From Basidiobolus meristosporus CBS 931.73 (Eukaryota; Basidiobolomycota; Basidiobolomycetes; Basidiobolales; Basidiobolaceae): 64,000 bases of DNA. Each line of letters begins with the position of its first letter. Position 1 is the first letter of the stretch. The notes under the pieces were generated by a model, which saw nothing but the letters and a program-made list of their open reading frames with translations, did no database searches and was not told where the DNA came from. Below are positions 23,816 to 35,028 of the stretch, piece by piece. The stretch covers positions 202,173 through 266,172 of the forward strand of contig MCFE01000008.1 of NCBI GenBank assembly GCA_002104905.1, read 5' to 3'. A program made the translations under genes and the position numbers.

Positions 23816-25930
23816 CTCAAAAGGTTATGATGGCTCGCGCCAAATATCAGCAGGCGTTAGAATTTAAGAAACGTGCTGCGGACGGGGGATTAATAGGAAA
23901 ACAGAGAAGCTGTAACAGTGTTACTAGTTGGTCGATATATTAGAAAGTATAATTAGCGTGAGCTTTACCGGAAAGACGTCAAAAAAGTAACCAAAGAATG
24001 AACTACAGTCAAGTAGCTAGTAGTAATCTGCAAGTATGGAAAGGGGCTATTAGAATAAGGAGTTCAACGTTTCAATGAATGAATTTCGACGATGCTGTTA
24101 CAAATGGTTGGATAAATTCGACCATAAACGAGGTATCAATCAGTATTTTGACGGTAACCAGAGCAACAAGTGCAATACTACAAATATGCAAAACTCAAAA
24201 AATCATAAGCTTCTGCCTCGAAAGGAAACATGACAAATAAGGGAATAATTATAGTGAATTTGCGCACAGCGAGCACCTAATAACAATTTAGGGTCGTGAG
24301 GCGGGGATGATTTCTGACACGTTCATCCTCCCTGGCTCCTGCGTGATACCCGTGATGTTGCTTTGCGACACCAAATTGTAGGATTGATGAACATCGTACC
24401 TGGCCTTTCCACGAATGGTCCACTTAATGGTTCTGTTGATTGGCGCGAGTGATGGTTTTCGTTACTCTTTGCCATGGCATCTTTGGCGAGTAAGGAACAA
24501 AAACCTGAATTTAACTGGTTCTGGCAAACGATGTCTCTGAACGAGGCGTTGCGCCATGATTGGTGGGTACTAAATTACTTACTCAGAGTGTGCAGAAGAG
24601 GAGTTGACCGCGAAATCGCACTATGAACCAGAAATAAACCATATTAAGCCATAGGTCAACTCAGGTCAGATACACACCACAGTTGTCAGGATAAATGAGA
24701 CAAGGTTCACTTAGGCTCATACGATTCCAAGTTTCTGGAGACGCTTTCTCTATTGGATCACTTCGGTTTCGATGTGTGCAATGGCTATTGGACCCGAGGC
24801 CTCAAGTATGATAATAAGAATGCATACTTGATTAGTACTTTACTTGCAAGTTTAGAGACTTATTAATCTCCGACATAGCACGCAGGGATACAATGCAACG
24901 CCTGCGTCCATCTCTAAGTGGTGCATCATTGATTAATCTCATTTTGTCCACTGCTCGCAACAAGGAAGGAATCCATACTGCTCCTCTGATGCCACCGTTT
25001 GTTTGTCTTCTCGGAATGACTGATAGGAATTAATTGAGGGGCACGCCTGAGTTTTTTAGTTGGATGCGCGCGTGCATAAATATCTTTGGTTAAAGCCACA
25101 TGAGTTCTTATTTCGGTCCATATGCAGGGTGACTCGTATCAAGAAACGAGAGTTCATCCGACACCAAGTGGTGTTAGCTCAAAGTGTCTTCTTCAAACAT
25201 CGTAAGAGAATGCCACGAGGCCCAGAGCCTTCCCCGAAATATGAAAAGGATACCAGGCGCGGAACGCACTCGTCCGGTAGCCATTCTTAGAAACGGGACT
25301 TACTCGCAAAAACCCAGCTATCCCATTTAACCTAATATTTGCACTTGTTCATGTCGTAATACATGCCAAGGGGCATGGGAGTACATGATACATCAAACAG
25401 CTTGTCAGTTCAAGCCACCTCGAAGCCAAATCCTTAACTGAATTGAATTCCTCTGTAGCGATAGTAATGGGAATTCTTAATACTGGCACAATTTTAATTA
25501 TCTCGAGCTTCAAATGGAAACTAGCTGATTTGCTCTGGTCTGTGTAGTGTTTAGCAATGTAGCAGTCGAATCTCTAATGAATTAAAGGGGTTTCGATCCA
25601 AATGATCTCTAGAAAAAGGGGAAAGAAAAATTGCTCCCCTTATCCTTCCTCCTATTGTTGATAGTGTGATTTTGAGCCGGGAGAGAGGAATTGTACTAGA
25701 TTCCTAACGATCCGATGCCTCTATTTAAAACCTGAAATTCCCCAAATATCCGTCTGCTACTCGAGTTACCTTATCTTTCGTTCGACCACTTCGGATAATT
25801 TCGTTGTTACTTCAAAGTTGATTTTACACTGGGTTCCTTAACTCATCAATTCTCAAGCAATAATTGTGAAGCGGGTCAAAGTTTTGTATATTGGTATAGA
25901 CTGTCTTACTAGAAATCCGCTATTTATAAT
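23816..25930. promoter_or_regulatory. 2.1-kb divergent regulatory region between the MIT gene and the APSES gene
   Basis: This is the longest gap in the housekeeping half. It separates two divergent genes and contains no open frame with a recognisable domain. A TATA-like TATTTAAAA lies at about 25721-25730, some 200 bases before the APSES start, followed by a pyrimidine-rich stretch. Long upstream regions with short upstream reading frames are known for stuA in Aspergillus; whether that applies here is inference. Confidence 0.45.
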
Positions 25931-27746
25931 ATGTCTTCGCCGTACCCATTTTCATCACCTTCGCACTTTGTGAATGGCTCTCCCACTGCCGGAGGGCGTC
26001 CCGGTGGAAATGGACAAGATCACACCGTTGCTGGACTGAACTCCTCGGTCCCTAGTCCATATTTCTCACCATATCCATCAAATTATCAGTCATCGCCTAG
26101 CAATCCGTTTGGCGGTGTGAACTCCCCAAATAATTTCGCTCCCACGATGTCAATGAGTCTCCCGCTCCAGGATTCCTTCTACGGCAGCGCCACTCCAACA
26201 CAGTCGCCGCAGATCTACTCCCCACATGCTTCAATCATGGATTCTCCGCGTATGGCTTACCCCACAAGCCCATGGTCCCCGACCACCTCATGGGCCAGTA
26301 CCATGCTACCTACCGGAATGAACAACTCGTGGCTGGGTCTTGCGGGGATGGGCTTCCCGAGCCATCCCCGTCCTAAGCTTACCACCACGCTTTGGGAAGA
26401 TGAAAACACCGTTTGCTATCAAGTTGACGCCAAGGGGATCTGTGTTGCACGTCGACAAGGTAATTAGTTGTGACATGCCCTAGATATGCATAATATATTG
26501 ATCATAGGGATCTTTCTATTTCAGACAATGACATGGTTAACGGCACCAAGCTCTTGAATGTCACTGGGATGTCACGAGGGAAACGTGATGGTATCCTCAA
26601 GAACGAAAAAGGAAGAGTTGTTGTCAAGGTCGGAGCCATGCATTTGAAAGGAGTGTGGTAATGGCGAAGGACTAAATTTTTTCCACAAGACTACTTCTAA
26701 ACAACTGCATGTGTTACAGGATTACTTTCCAAAGAGCCAAGGCCCTGGCTGCTCAGTTCAAAATTGCTGATCTACTTTATCCATTGTTCGTGGATGACCC
26801 ATCTCCATTCCTCTACAATCCACACTGCCCTCCAAATGTAGCCTCCCAACAGATGTCTGCTCCTAGTGGAGCCCATTCTTTCATGAACTCACTTGGCCAT
26901 TCGGGTGGGGTTACTTCAAAATCTCAGATGCCATACGGAGCATCAGTTCCCCAGTTAATGAATGGGCAAGGGCTTTATTCCTCATCAGGCATATCCCATC
27001 CTCCAGTAGGGTCCAGTCCTAGCATTCAGGGCAATATGCTCTCCTCCTCCCACTCTGAGGCCCATGAAGATAATGAGACAGCCAATTCCACCCATGACTC
27101 CCCTGCAGTCAACTCCAGCTACTCCAAGTTTCCTACAAATCATTTCGTACCACCTGCAGAACCCAACAACAAAGGCCTTGATATGTCAGGGAGACACCAG
27201 TTGAACATGAAGAGAAACTATAATGAGTCTGAGGATAATTTTGGTGCCTATAATTATTCCAACCCCGGATCGATCACCAGTCCTCTGGCAAAGCCGATGG
27301 CAGCTCCTCTGGGAAGAACGTTTGCCAGCTTCCCCTCACCACTCACGCTATCTCCAAGCTCACTGCCTTCACCGTCAATTGCCCAGCCGAACCCGAACTT
27401 CCACTGTGATATATCGCCGTCGATGAACAAACGGATCAAGCTACCGGATGCCGAGCACTTCATTGCACAGGAATCAAATGGAAATAATGAGCAACAGAAC
27501 TATCTAGATTCCTCGACACAAGAGCATCGGGAGCAGAACTATGATCGTCAATTGAATCATAGTACAGCCTTGCAACAAGAGTCACTGGGATTACTCTTTG
27601 AAACATTGAGTCCACCGGAAAGTGAGAATGAGAATATCTACGAGTCTACAGATGCCCATTACGACACAGGCCGCTACGAAAGCGAAGCTGTCAACAATGA
27701 ACAGCGCTTCGCCTACCCCCAAGCCCTGAAGCAGCCTCAATCCTAA
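25931..27746 (+). CDS. stuA: APSES-family transcription factor (StuA/Asm1/Efg1 type)
   Basis: Three exons: 25931-26459, 26525-26657, 26720-27746. The N-terminal 150 residues are low complexity (Ser, Pro, Tyr, Asn). The APSES/KilA-N DNA-binding domain spans the splice sites: [83 protein letters not shown] and [11 protein letters not shown]. The C-terminal 330 residues are disordered and include MNKRIKLPD, a possible nuclear localisation signal like that of StuA proteins. These bHLH-like regulators control development, sporulation and dimorphism in filamentous fungi. In an early-diverging fungus it may regulate conidiation, which is inference. Confidence 0.93.
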
Positions 27747-28617
27747 TCTGTGCATAATATTTGTAGAAATCCTCCCAACCTCGCCCCAGTATATCTGGAA
27801 CCATATTCAAACGAGCAGCAGGATCAATAGAGTTTTCTGTATGCGTGTACTGGAGTGCAAACTATACCCTTGAGAGAGGCAGGCTATCTCTTCAGTCAAC
27901 TCCTCTGTATTCTCCACATTAGACTCCCACTATTTCGTCACCAAGAATCCACCCACTCCCCTCATGTATAACCTAGAGTCACCCAACTTCCCGCTTTCTA
28001 GTACTACGTTCCCCATAATTTTCTTTTTACAATTATTCCAAATGGTTATCTTTTGTTCCGAACACCCGAATCATGTATTGAATGTATGTACCTATCTGTG
28101 TAGATATAAATGTCAAAGAGCACCACCCATATGCGATGATATTGGAATATTGCTGGAGAAGTGAACCCCACATCAGTTTAGATGTGTCACAATGATGCCG
28201 AATCCGTCCAAAAAGGTTGCATAAATTTTGTCAAGTGTGAAAGATCTTCTCGTGCTGGTATCCTTTTTTGGATACAACAGTGGTAGTAGGATAGCAGCTG
28301 ACGAAAGAAACTCCATCTTACAGCCGGATTTAGATGGGCCAATTGCGGTTGCTAGGGCCTATTCAATGCTTTCCATTGTGACTAATCCAATATCACCGGT
28401 GTTTATTGTACAATCCAGATTGATTCCCATATTATCGTGAATCAGATCTGCTGCACACAGTGTTTTGTTACTACCGAGGCAAATGCTGATTCACGGTGAC
28501 TACAGAGTAAGCGACAAGCTATAAAAGGGATGCCAACGGAGTCTTAAACCTTCATCCATTCAACTTGGCAAGTCCGCCTCATTTCATCGTCAGCCATTAA
28601 AGAGTAAATCCATCTCA
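27747..28617. other. APSES 3' region and ornithine carbamoyltransferase promoter
   Basis: About 870 bases between two plus-strand genes. The distal part contains the TATA element of the next gene. No other gene is visible; the open frame at 28228-28440 has no recognisable domain. Confidence 0.5.
28520..28526 (+). promoter_or_regulatory. TATA box of the ornithine carbamoyltransferase gene
   Basis: TATAAAA lies 92 bases upstream of the start codon, at a spacing normal for a fungal core promoter. Confidence 0.6.
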
Positions 28618-29790
28618 ATGCTCTGCTCACCCGACAACTCCGCTCTTCAAATCCACAACTTGCCTGGCAAGCCCAAGCCCGTGAACCACCTAATCACCCT
28701 CGCCGAGCTTACAAAAGAGCAAATTTACCGCCTGCTGATCAATTCTGCTCAGCACAAGTACAACGTCAAGTGTGAGGGTAAGCCCTCGTCCAACCCGCTG
28801 GGCGGCAAGAGTGTAGCCATGATTTTCTCTAAGCGCTCTACCCGCACTCGTGTCGCTACTGAAACTGCCACTGCATATCTTGGTAATTTAATAGAATCAC
28901 TGCCCATATGTATGCCTCTCGCTAACCAGATTCTGCTTCACAAGGTGGTCATGCCATGTTCCTTGGCTCTCAAGACATTCAGATGGGAGTGAACGAATCC
29001 TTGCTGGATACATCAGTCGTGGTTTCTAGCATGGTCGATGGCATCATGGCTAGAGTCGGCGCCCATCAAGAGATTTTGGTAGGTGGATGCGAACGGTCTT
29101 ATATCTATATATATGGTTCTCAAATGACTTGCGATGTAGGAACTTGCCAAGTACTCCACTGTTCCTGTAGTCAATGCTTTGACTGATAAATACCATCCCA
29201 CCCAAATCCTAGCCGATTTACTAACATTACATGAGGCTCGTGCAAATGACGAGAACTACCGTGCTCACCTCATCCATCCCGAAGAAACCCTTGCAGGACT
29301 TCGCGTAGCCTGGGTTGGTGATGCCAACAACATCCTTCACAGCTTGATGGTTACCCTGCCAAAGCTTGGACTTCACCTCTCCATTGCTACCCCCGCCAAT
29401 TACCATCCTGATGAAGATGTCTTGGAGATCGCAAAGATGGAGGCAGCCAAGTCAAACACTGAGCTCACCTTTACTACCAATCCATTGGAAGCCATTCAAG
29501 GCGCAGATGTCATTGTCACCGACACGTGGGTTAGCATGGGCCAGGAGAGCGAGAAAGCTCAAAGATTGAAGGAGTTTGCTGGATATCAAATCACCATGGA
29601 GATGATCAACAAGGGAAAGCCCAATGAGAATTGGAATTTCCTCCATTGCTTGCCTCGTAAGCCCGAAGAGGTTGATGATGAGGTGTTCTATTCGAAGAAC
29701 TCGCTTGTCTTCCAAGAGGCCGAAAACCGGAAATGGACCATTCTTGCCGTGTTCGAGGCCCTCTTCGTAAACGGCGAATTCCAAGCTTAA
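28618..29790 (+). CDS. ARG3: Ornithine carbamoyltransferase
   Basis: Exons 28618-28882, 28945-29078, 29140-29790. The carbamoyl-phosphate site reads [14 protein letters not shown]. The second exon restores [18 protein letters not shown] and VDGIMARV. The HPTQ motif ([13 protein letters not shown]) and the ornithine-binding [15 protein letters not shown] are both present. The enzyme makes citrulline from ornithine and carbamoyl phosphate in arginine synthesis. The N-terminus ([20 protein letters not shown]) is short and not rich in Arg, so it is not an obvious mitochondrial presequence; a cytosolic location as in budding yeast is possible. The second intron acceptor is CACAAG, which is less usual than TAG/CAG but needed to keep the frame. 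Confidence 0.95.
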
Positions 29791-29966
29791 GCCATGCATT
29801 GCATTGATACCACCCACCACCTTAATGTAGCCACTGTATTTTCTCGCCCTTGCATTATGATTGTATGTAATAAAGTCAATAGATTCCGGAATACATATCC
29901 ATCGCAGTAGTTTACATATCCTTGATGGACTTTTTTATTTGGACAGTACGCACAGGGAGCATTGAC

Positions 29967-30449
29967 TTAGATTAGGGTCTCGTATGCGATAGGGTAAATG
30001 GTGGTAGGGGCATTATCCTTGGTGGAGACGTGACGAGCCTCACGAGGCTGGACAGGTTGACGTTTGAGATGAATGGTTTGACCAGCAGCCTTGGCATCCT
30101 TCTTCTTCTGAGCATTCTCCTTGACACGGCGCAGGAAATCATCGCGGCACTTGGAGTGCTTGATGTGCTCAATGCGAACGTTGACGCGCTTCTCCATGTA
30201 ACGGTTACCAACACGTTTGTTGATGATGATACCGACAGAGGTCTTGGTTACGTTGTAAACGATACCGGTTCTGCCGTGGTAGTACTTGTGTGGCATGCCC
30301 TTCTGAATCGAAGCATTGGCCTTGATATCAACAATATCCCCGACCTTGTAGGTCTTCAAGTAAGTCGAAAGCTTGACGGGACCATGTTCACGGAATTTTT
30401 GGGAGAACAGGTGACGGGTACGGGCACGATAACCGAATGAGTGAGGCAT
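29967..30449 (-). CDS. RPL21: Ribosomal protein eL21 (60S)
   Basis: A single exon of 160 residues. MPHSFGYRARTRHLFSQKFREHG is the conserved start (the first part MPHSFGYRARTRH is diagnostic). It continues YKVGDIVDIKANASIQKGMPHKYYHGRTGIVYNV, given here as VGDIVDIKANASIQKGMPH then YYHGRTGIVYNV. The basic tail ends YPIAYETLI. It is a structural protein of the large subunit near the 5S rRNP. It forms a head-to-head pair with uS4. Confidence 0.97.
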   Translation of the reverse strand: MPHSFGYRARTRHLFSQKFREHGPVKLSTYLKTYKVGDIVDIKANASIQKGMPHKYYHGRTGIVYNVTKTSVGIIINKRVGNRYMEKRVNVRIEHIKHSKCRDDFLRRVKENAQKKKDAKAAGQTIHLKRQPVQPREARHVSTKDNAPTTIYPIAYETLI

Positions 30450-30880
30450 ATTTGCTTACTAAGAAACAATTTGATCCAACATAATATCAGTTAGTGCTTG
30501 GGTCACTAGAGTTGCCAAACAATACGCATGCGCCTTCATAATCCACATCCAACCCATATCCATTCCTTATGTACACTTTTGGCGACTTCGCATTGCTTAA
30601 TGTACGTCTGTATAGACTTCATATACTTACAGGAATTCCCCAGAAGACTCGCGAAAGAGAAAGGGATGCCCACCCAGCTCGAGGCACGCTTTATTTCCCG
30701 GGATCAAGGGCAGAAAAAAAATCCCCACCACCAGCAGGGGTCGATCACGAAGAGATCTATGAAGCATGATTGGACTGAACTAGGGAGGGTTCTGATTTTT
30801 TCGTCGAAACGCCGGTTAAAAATGAGGTCTTCGCTGGAGAAACTACCTTTTCCCTTGGTCAGATTTAACAACGGCACAGC
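30450..30880. promoter_or_regulatory. Shared divergent promoter of two ribosomal protein genes
   Basis: A region of 431 bases lies between the eL21 start (-) and the uS4 start (+). The only open frames across it are weak and overlap. Co-regulation of one large-subunit and one small-subunit protein from a single promoter region is inferred from the layout. Confidence 0.55.
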
Positions 30881-31616
30881 ATGGCTCCCCCGAGAAACTG
30901 TATTCTTTAAAAACCGCGACTCGGTAATTTTCCGTACATAAAAAGTTGTTTGTTTTAAAGAAGAGAGACCTAGCATATTCTCTGGGCATGAACGAATAAA
31001 TAGGTCGAGCTTAAAGTCAAAGGAAAGTTGCAGCTGTCACTTTACCGAATCTCTCTCTACTTTCTTTAGGCTCCAAAACCTACAAGGTCCCTAGACGTCC
31101 TTTCGAGAAAGAACGTATCGATCAAGAATTGAAGATCATCGGTGAGTACGGTCTTCGTAACAAGCGTGAGATTTGGAGAATCGGATACACCCTTTCCAAC
31201 ATTCGTCGTGCCGCTCGTGAGCTCCTCACCTTGGACCCCAAGGACACCCGTCGTCTTTTCGAAGGTAACGCCCTTATCCGTCGTCTCATCCGTATCGGTG
31301 TCTTGGACGAAAGCAAGGCCAAGCTTGATTATGTCTTGGGCCTCAAGGTTGAAGATTTCTTGGAGCGCAGACTCCAAACCCAAGTTTTCAAGCTTGGATT
31401 GGCCAAGTCCATTCACCACGCCCGTGTTCTCATCAAGCAAAGACACATCCGTGTTGGCAAGCAAGTCGTCGATATCCCCTCCTTCGTTGTTCGTTTGGAA
31501 TCCCAGAAGCACATCGACTTCGCCTTGACTCTCCCTATGGTGGTGGCCGTCCTGGTCGTGTCAAGAGAAAGAGAATGGCCTCTGCCGGTGGTGATGCTGA
31601 GGAAGATGAGGAATAA
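30881..31616 (+). CDS. RPS9: Ribosomal protein uS4 (S9), with an apparent frameshift near the C-terminus
   Basis: The first exon is 19 nt (30881-30899, MAPPRN plus one base). After a 170-nt intron, exon 2 from 31070 continues [16 protein letters not shown]. The protein matches eukaryotic S9 through [32 protein letters not shown] and [20 protein letters not shown]. At about 31531-31535 (after IDFALT) the reading frame breaks. The frame one base over resumes with [16 protein letters not shown] and an acidic end, stopping at 31614-31616, exactly the family's C-terminus. Without a correction the frame runs to an unrelated tail ending at 31656. One missing base, probably in the CCC run at 31533-31535, explains it. 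uS4 binds 18S rRNA early in 40S assembly and is normally essential. Confidence 0.93.
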
Positions 31617-32083
31617 ATTGATCCTGACCTTCAGCTTTATGCCGTTTTTCCAATAAAACACTTGATCATCACTCAGTAGCACCAGTACTATGCCTAACCA
31701 CAGTAATACCTCTCACGTATTCAGAGGGGTGCGCACATCCGTCGACACAAACATAATAAATAGACCGCAAGAGCGAACAATTAATTCTAAAGGTTTATTT
31801 GAGATCTTTTCTGAGGATGGTGGCAATTAGTTGTTTTACTCTCATGAAAAGAACGTGAAAACTCCGGCCGACCTCTATCAACTTTCGAGATTTACATAAT
31901 AAACAGCTGGTTAAAGGCTGTTCGTACAAACAAAAGACAGGTACATGTGTATGGACTTAAATTGAAACCAAAGAATTCCTATAGAAGAGTCAAAGAATAT
32001 AGAATGAACAGACATAGAAGGGTAGTGAACTGGGAGCGCTGAGTGATTTATAAGATGTTGTACCATATTAGCATCACAAGTGA
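31617..32083. other. Convergent 3' region between uS4 and dyskerin
   Basis: About 470 bases hold the two 3' ends. AATAAA-type signals are present (for example around 31655). I see no other gene. Confidence 0.45.
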
Positions 32084-33662
32084 TTACTCAGACTTGGACT
32101 TCTTTGATTTCTTTTCCTTCTTTTCTTTTTTCTCCTTCTTCTCCTTCTTTTCCTTCTTCTTTTCCTTCTTCTCCTTCTTCTCATCCTCGGAGTCACTGCT
32201 TTCGGCCTTTCTCTTCTTGGTCTCCTCAACAGCGGTCTCCTCCTCAACTTGGACAGTCTTTTGAGCAACGGGGGTCACTGGGGCAGCGGGGGTGGTGGGC
32301 ATAGCGGCAGCAGCGGCTTCGCTGTCGTTGTAGTCGACATAAGATCCCTTCCAAGAGCTGGGGGTTTGCTCGTTGACACGGCCATATTTGTCGAGCTTGC
32401 CATCCTTGATCAACTTCTTCTTCTCAAGGGCCTTGGGTCCCAATCCCCACTTACGAGGATAGGTGTCACGCTCCATGACAACTCTCTTGATCTTGGCGAC
32501 AACACCGTGATCGCAGGTGGCCATAACGGCGGTGGTCATCATGGCGATACCGAGGGCAATGGCCTCACCCTTGGTGGTCATAAGAACAACCTCCTCCCCA
32601 ACTTCGATGCCAGACTCGTAACGGAGCAAACCGGGAACCATAACCTTGGCACCGTAGCAGATGGCGTTGACGGCACTATCCTTGATAACAATGCGCTTGT
32701 ATGAGACAAGAAGCATTTCAAGAGGACGGATGACACGGCGAAGATATGACTCATCCTTGGTGTTATCGTAGACCCATTGGGCATCCAAGACATCGTGCAT
32801 GGTGACCATGCCCTCATTTTCGGAAAGGGCACCGGAACGGACACGACGAAGCTCTTGCATGTGACCACCGACACCAAGGAGTAAACCAAGATGGACACAC
32901 AGAGTACGCATGTAGGTACCAGCTTCGCAGCTAGCCCAGAAGACACCCAAATGTCTGTCGTTGTCATATTCAAAGAGCTTGGACTCGTAGATGGTACGAA
33001 TACGCAATTGACGCTTGACAGCGGATATAAGAGGAGGTCTCTGGAAAAGAGAACCGGTCAAGGTCTCGATGGCTTGGGCAACCTTCTTTTCATCATCGAC
33101 AGCGTCGTGGAGACGAAGGACGCAGACGTACTCCTTACCAGCACCTTGCTGAGACTTAACCAAGCGAGTGGCTCTGTCAATGCACACGATCAAACAACCG
33201 GTAACCTTAGGGTCAAGAGTACCACTGTGACCGGTCTTGTCACAACGAAGGATTCTTCTGATCCAGGCAACAACTTCGTGGGAAGAGGGGTTGGCTGGCT
33301 TATCGAGGTTGATAACACCATATCTGCACATGAAAATGTTGGTGAAAGTGAAATGGGAAATAAACCCTGGAAGAATCTATTTACCTGATGTATTCGCGCA
33401 ATTCACGCTTCAAAGGAGAGCAACCGTTAGGAATAGGGGTGTAGTGACCAGTTCTAACATTGAGTTTGTCGTAGTTCTAGAAGAGCGTGACGAACAAAAG
33501 ATTAAACAAGTGCGGACCAATCAATTGACGATTCCCTCCTACCTTCAACAACAAGGGCCATTTTGAGGTATCGAGAGTGGGAACAGTGTTGGTGGGCTGG
33601 ATGAGGAAGTCACCTTGCTGTTGCTTCTCGGCGACGGTCTGCTCGGTCTTTTTGGGAGACAT
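32084..33662 (-). CDS. CBF5: H/ACA snoRNP pseudouridine synthase (dyskerin)
   Basis: Exons (complement): 33543-33662, 33385-33476, 32084-33323. The dyskerin N-terminal extension is followed by [20 protein letters not shown]. The TruB catalytic motif is [15 protein letters not shown], with the nucleophilic Asp in [23 protein letters not shown] is the conserved RNA-binding motif (the centre is [15 protein letters not shown]). A PUA domain follows ([21 protein letters not shown]). The tail is acidic, then ends in a long Lys/Glu repeat (KKEKKEKK), typical of Cbf5. It isomerises uridines in rRNA and snRNA, guided by H/ACA RNAs, and belongs to telomerase RNP in animals. Confidence 0.96.
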
Positions 33663-34084
33663 GACTAACTAAAGATAGGTACCTAAGAAAATTGCGATGC
33701 TGTTCCCTTCGTTGAACAAAAAGAGGATACCACAATAAGGTAGACAAGCTATACAATCAGGTAGAGATAAAAAAAAATCCGAACGAGAAAAAAGAAAAAA
33801 AGACTACATTGATTATTGGTTAACTACAAATTTTTTCCAAAAAAAAATCCCCATTTCGAACTTCACTCTTGAGGATCTTGAATGCTGGCTCATCTTACGT
33901 CAGGAAAGCATCGGTGCCTCAGCAGCCAAGTTATGTTACTTATGCACGCATCTAATGTGAAGATAACTATTCCTAGTTTTATTACAGAATTTCAATAAAC
34001 GTACAAATGATGTTGCAAAAAATCTCGGTCCACTCTACAGGCTACAGGCTCAACAACTGAAGAGTGCGACTAAAAACCGCCAAT
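33663..34084. other. CBF5 promoter region
   Basis: About 420 bases with several A-runs (33770-33850) upstream of CBF5. The distal end is the 3' UTR of SEC61 gamma. No gene is seen. Confidence 0.45.
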
Positions 34085-34358
34085 TTAGGCTCCACCGACG
34101 ATGATGTTGTTGATGGGAATGTGAACTAATTTAACGAAATAACCGATGAAGCCCATCAGAAGGAAGCCAATGGCTACGGCTTGGGTAATCTTCAGAAATT
34201 CTAAGGTCATCTCCTGTTAGTCGAGCTACTTTTAACGACAAAAATATCAGGGCGATGTACGTACCTCTTTCATCGGGCTTTGTGCACTTGTTGAGTAACT
34301 GGATGCACTCCTTGGCGAATTGCTTGGGCTCCTCAAGTAAGGAATTTAACTGATCCAT
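34085..34358 (-). CDS. SSS1: Protein transport protein SEC61 subunit gamma
   Basis: Two exons (complement 34265-34358 and 34085-34200) encode 69 residues. The start is [30 protein letters not shown]. It can be read as an amphipathic [20 protein letters not shown] segment followed by [20 protein letters not shown] and [18 protein letters not shown], one tail-anchored helix. Sec61 gamma clamps the ER translocation channel. The splice junction after DER falls exactly where the conserved FxxI-type segment begins. Confidence 0.95.
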
Positions 34359-35028
34359 GGCTGTAGCAGAAAGAGGTGAACAAAGAACGTTAACTTCACC
34401 TTTCCTGTTCAAAACAATTATATATGCACTTGAGCTATTAGCAAGTGCTAGTTAACTGGGTTAGTGATTTCCTAGGCGAGCCAATAGTATTTGGACAACA
34501 GGCTTAAGATTAAGGCTATCATTGGATTAGGGAGGACGCGATATTTGATGTCTCCTGTGAAATTGGTGACCACCACCAGTTCGTTTTGCGCTAACCTAAG
34601 CAGATTTTCGATGTTAGCAATCCGTATAAACCATTGATACCCCCTGACAATAATGGCAGCATGCATGTTGTATATTCAGCCATCATCGCGCTAAACATTG
34701 ATTCGACACCAGGTTTGAGGTATTGATGTCAAATGTGTACATTGACTGTTATTGGTGGCTTTTGATGGAGCCATTTCTGAATAGTGCTAAGCCATTTGCA
34801 TTGCTTTAATCAAAATAAATTCAATGTGAATAGAAATTTTCTTTTGATTTTGGATTTTTTTTCTGGTTTTACAATGGAGGTTTTTTTTTTCTTTTTTTTT
34901 CTCGACGAAGGGATATCATTCATCTGCGCAAATTGGCTACACTTGCTCTGGACTCTGCAACGTCTATTCTGCCCGTTCTTGGTTCCTACTTCCCCACCCA
35001 AACCACCAATTCTTGTTGAAGTGGAGTC
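34359..35028. other. Divergent spacer SEC61 gamma / NOG1
   Basis: About 670 bases holding two promoters. It includes T-rich tracts at 34855-34903 just upstream of NOG1. A 64-codon minus-strand frame at 34472-34666 has a hydrophobic C-terminus but no match I recognise, so it is not called as a gene. Confidence 0.4.

Noticed and set aside
24000-25300. A missed gene upstream of the APSES regulator (for example the frame 25060-25290)
   Set aside because: No conserved motif and no splice chain could be built; the region is better read as regulatory DNA.
32043-32268. Ser/Phe-rich plus-strand frame and Arg-rich minus-strand frame over the CBF5 tail
   Set aside because: They are shadow frames of the Lys/Glu repeat at the dyskerin C-terminus.
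34472-34666. Minus-strand 64-codon frame with hydrophobic end
   Set aside because: It overlaps the divergent promoter region, matches nothing I know, and no splice form improves it.
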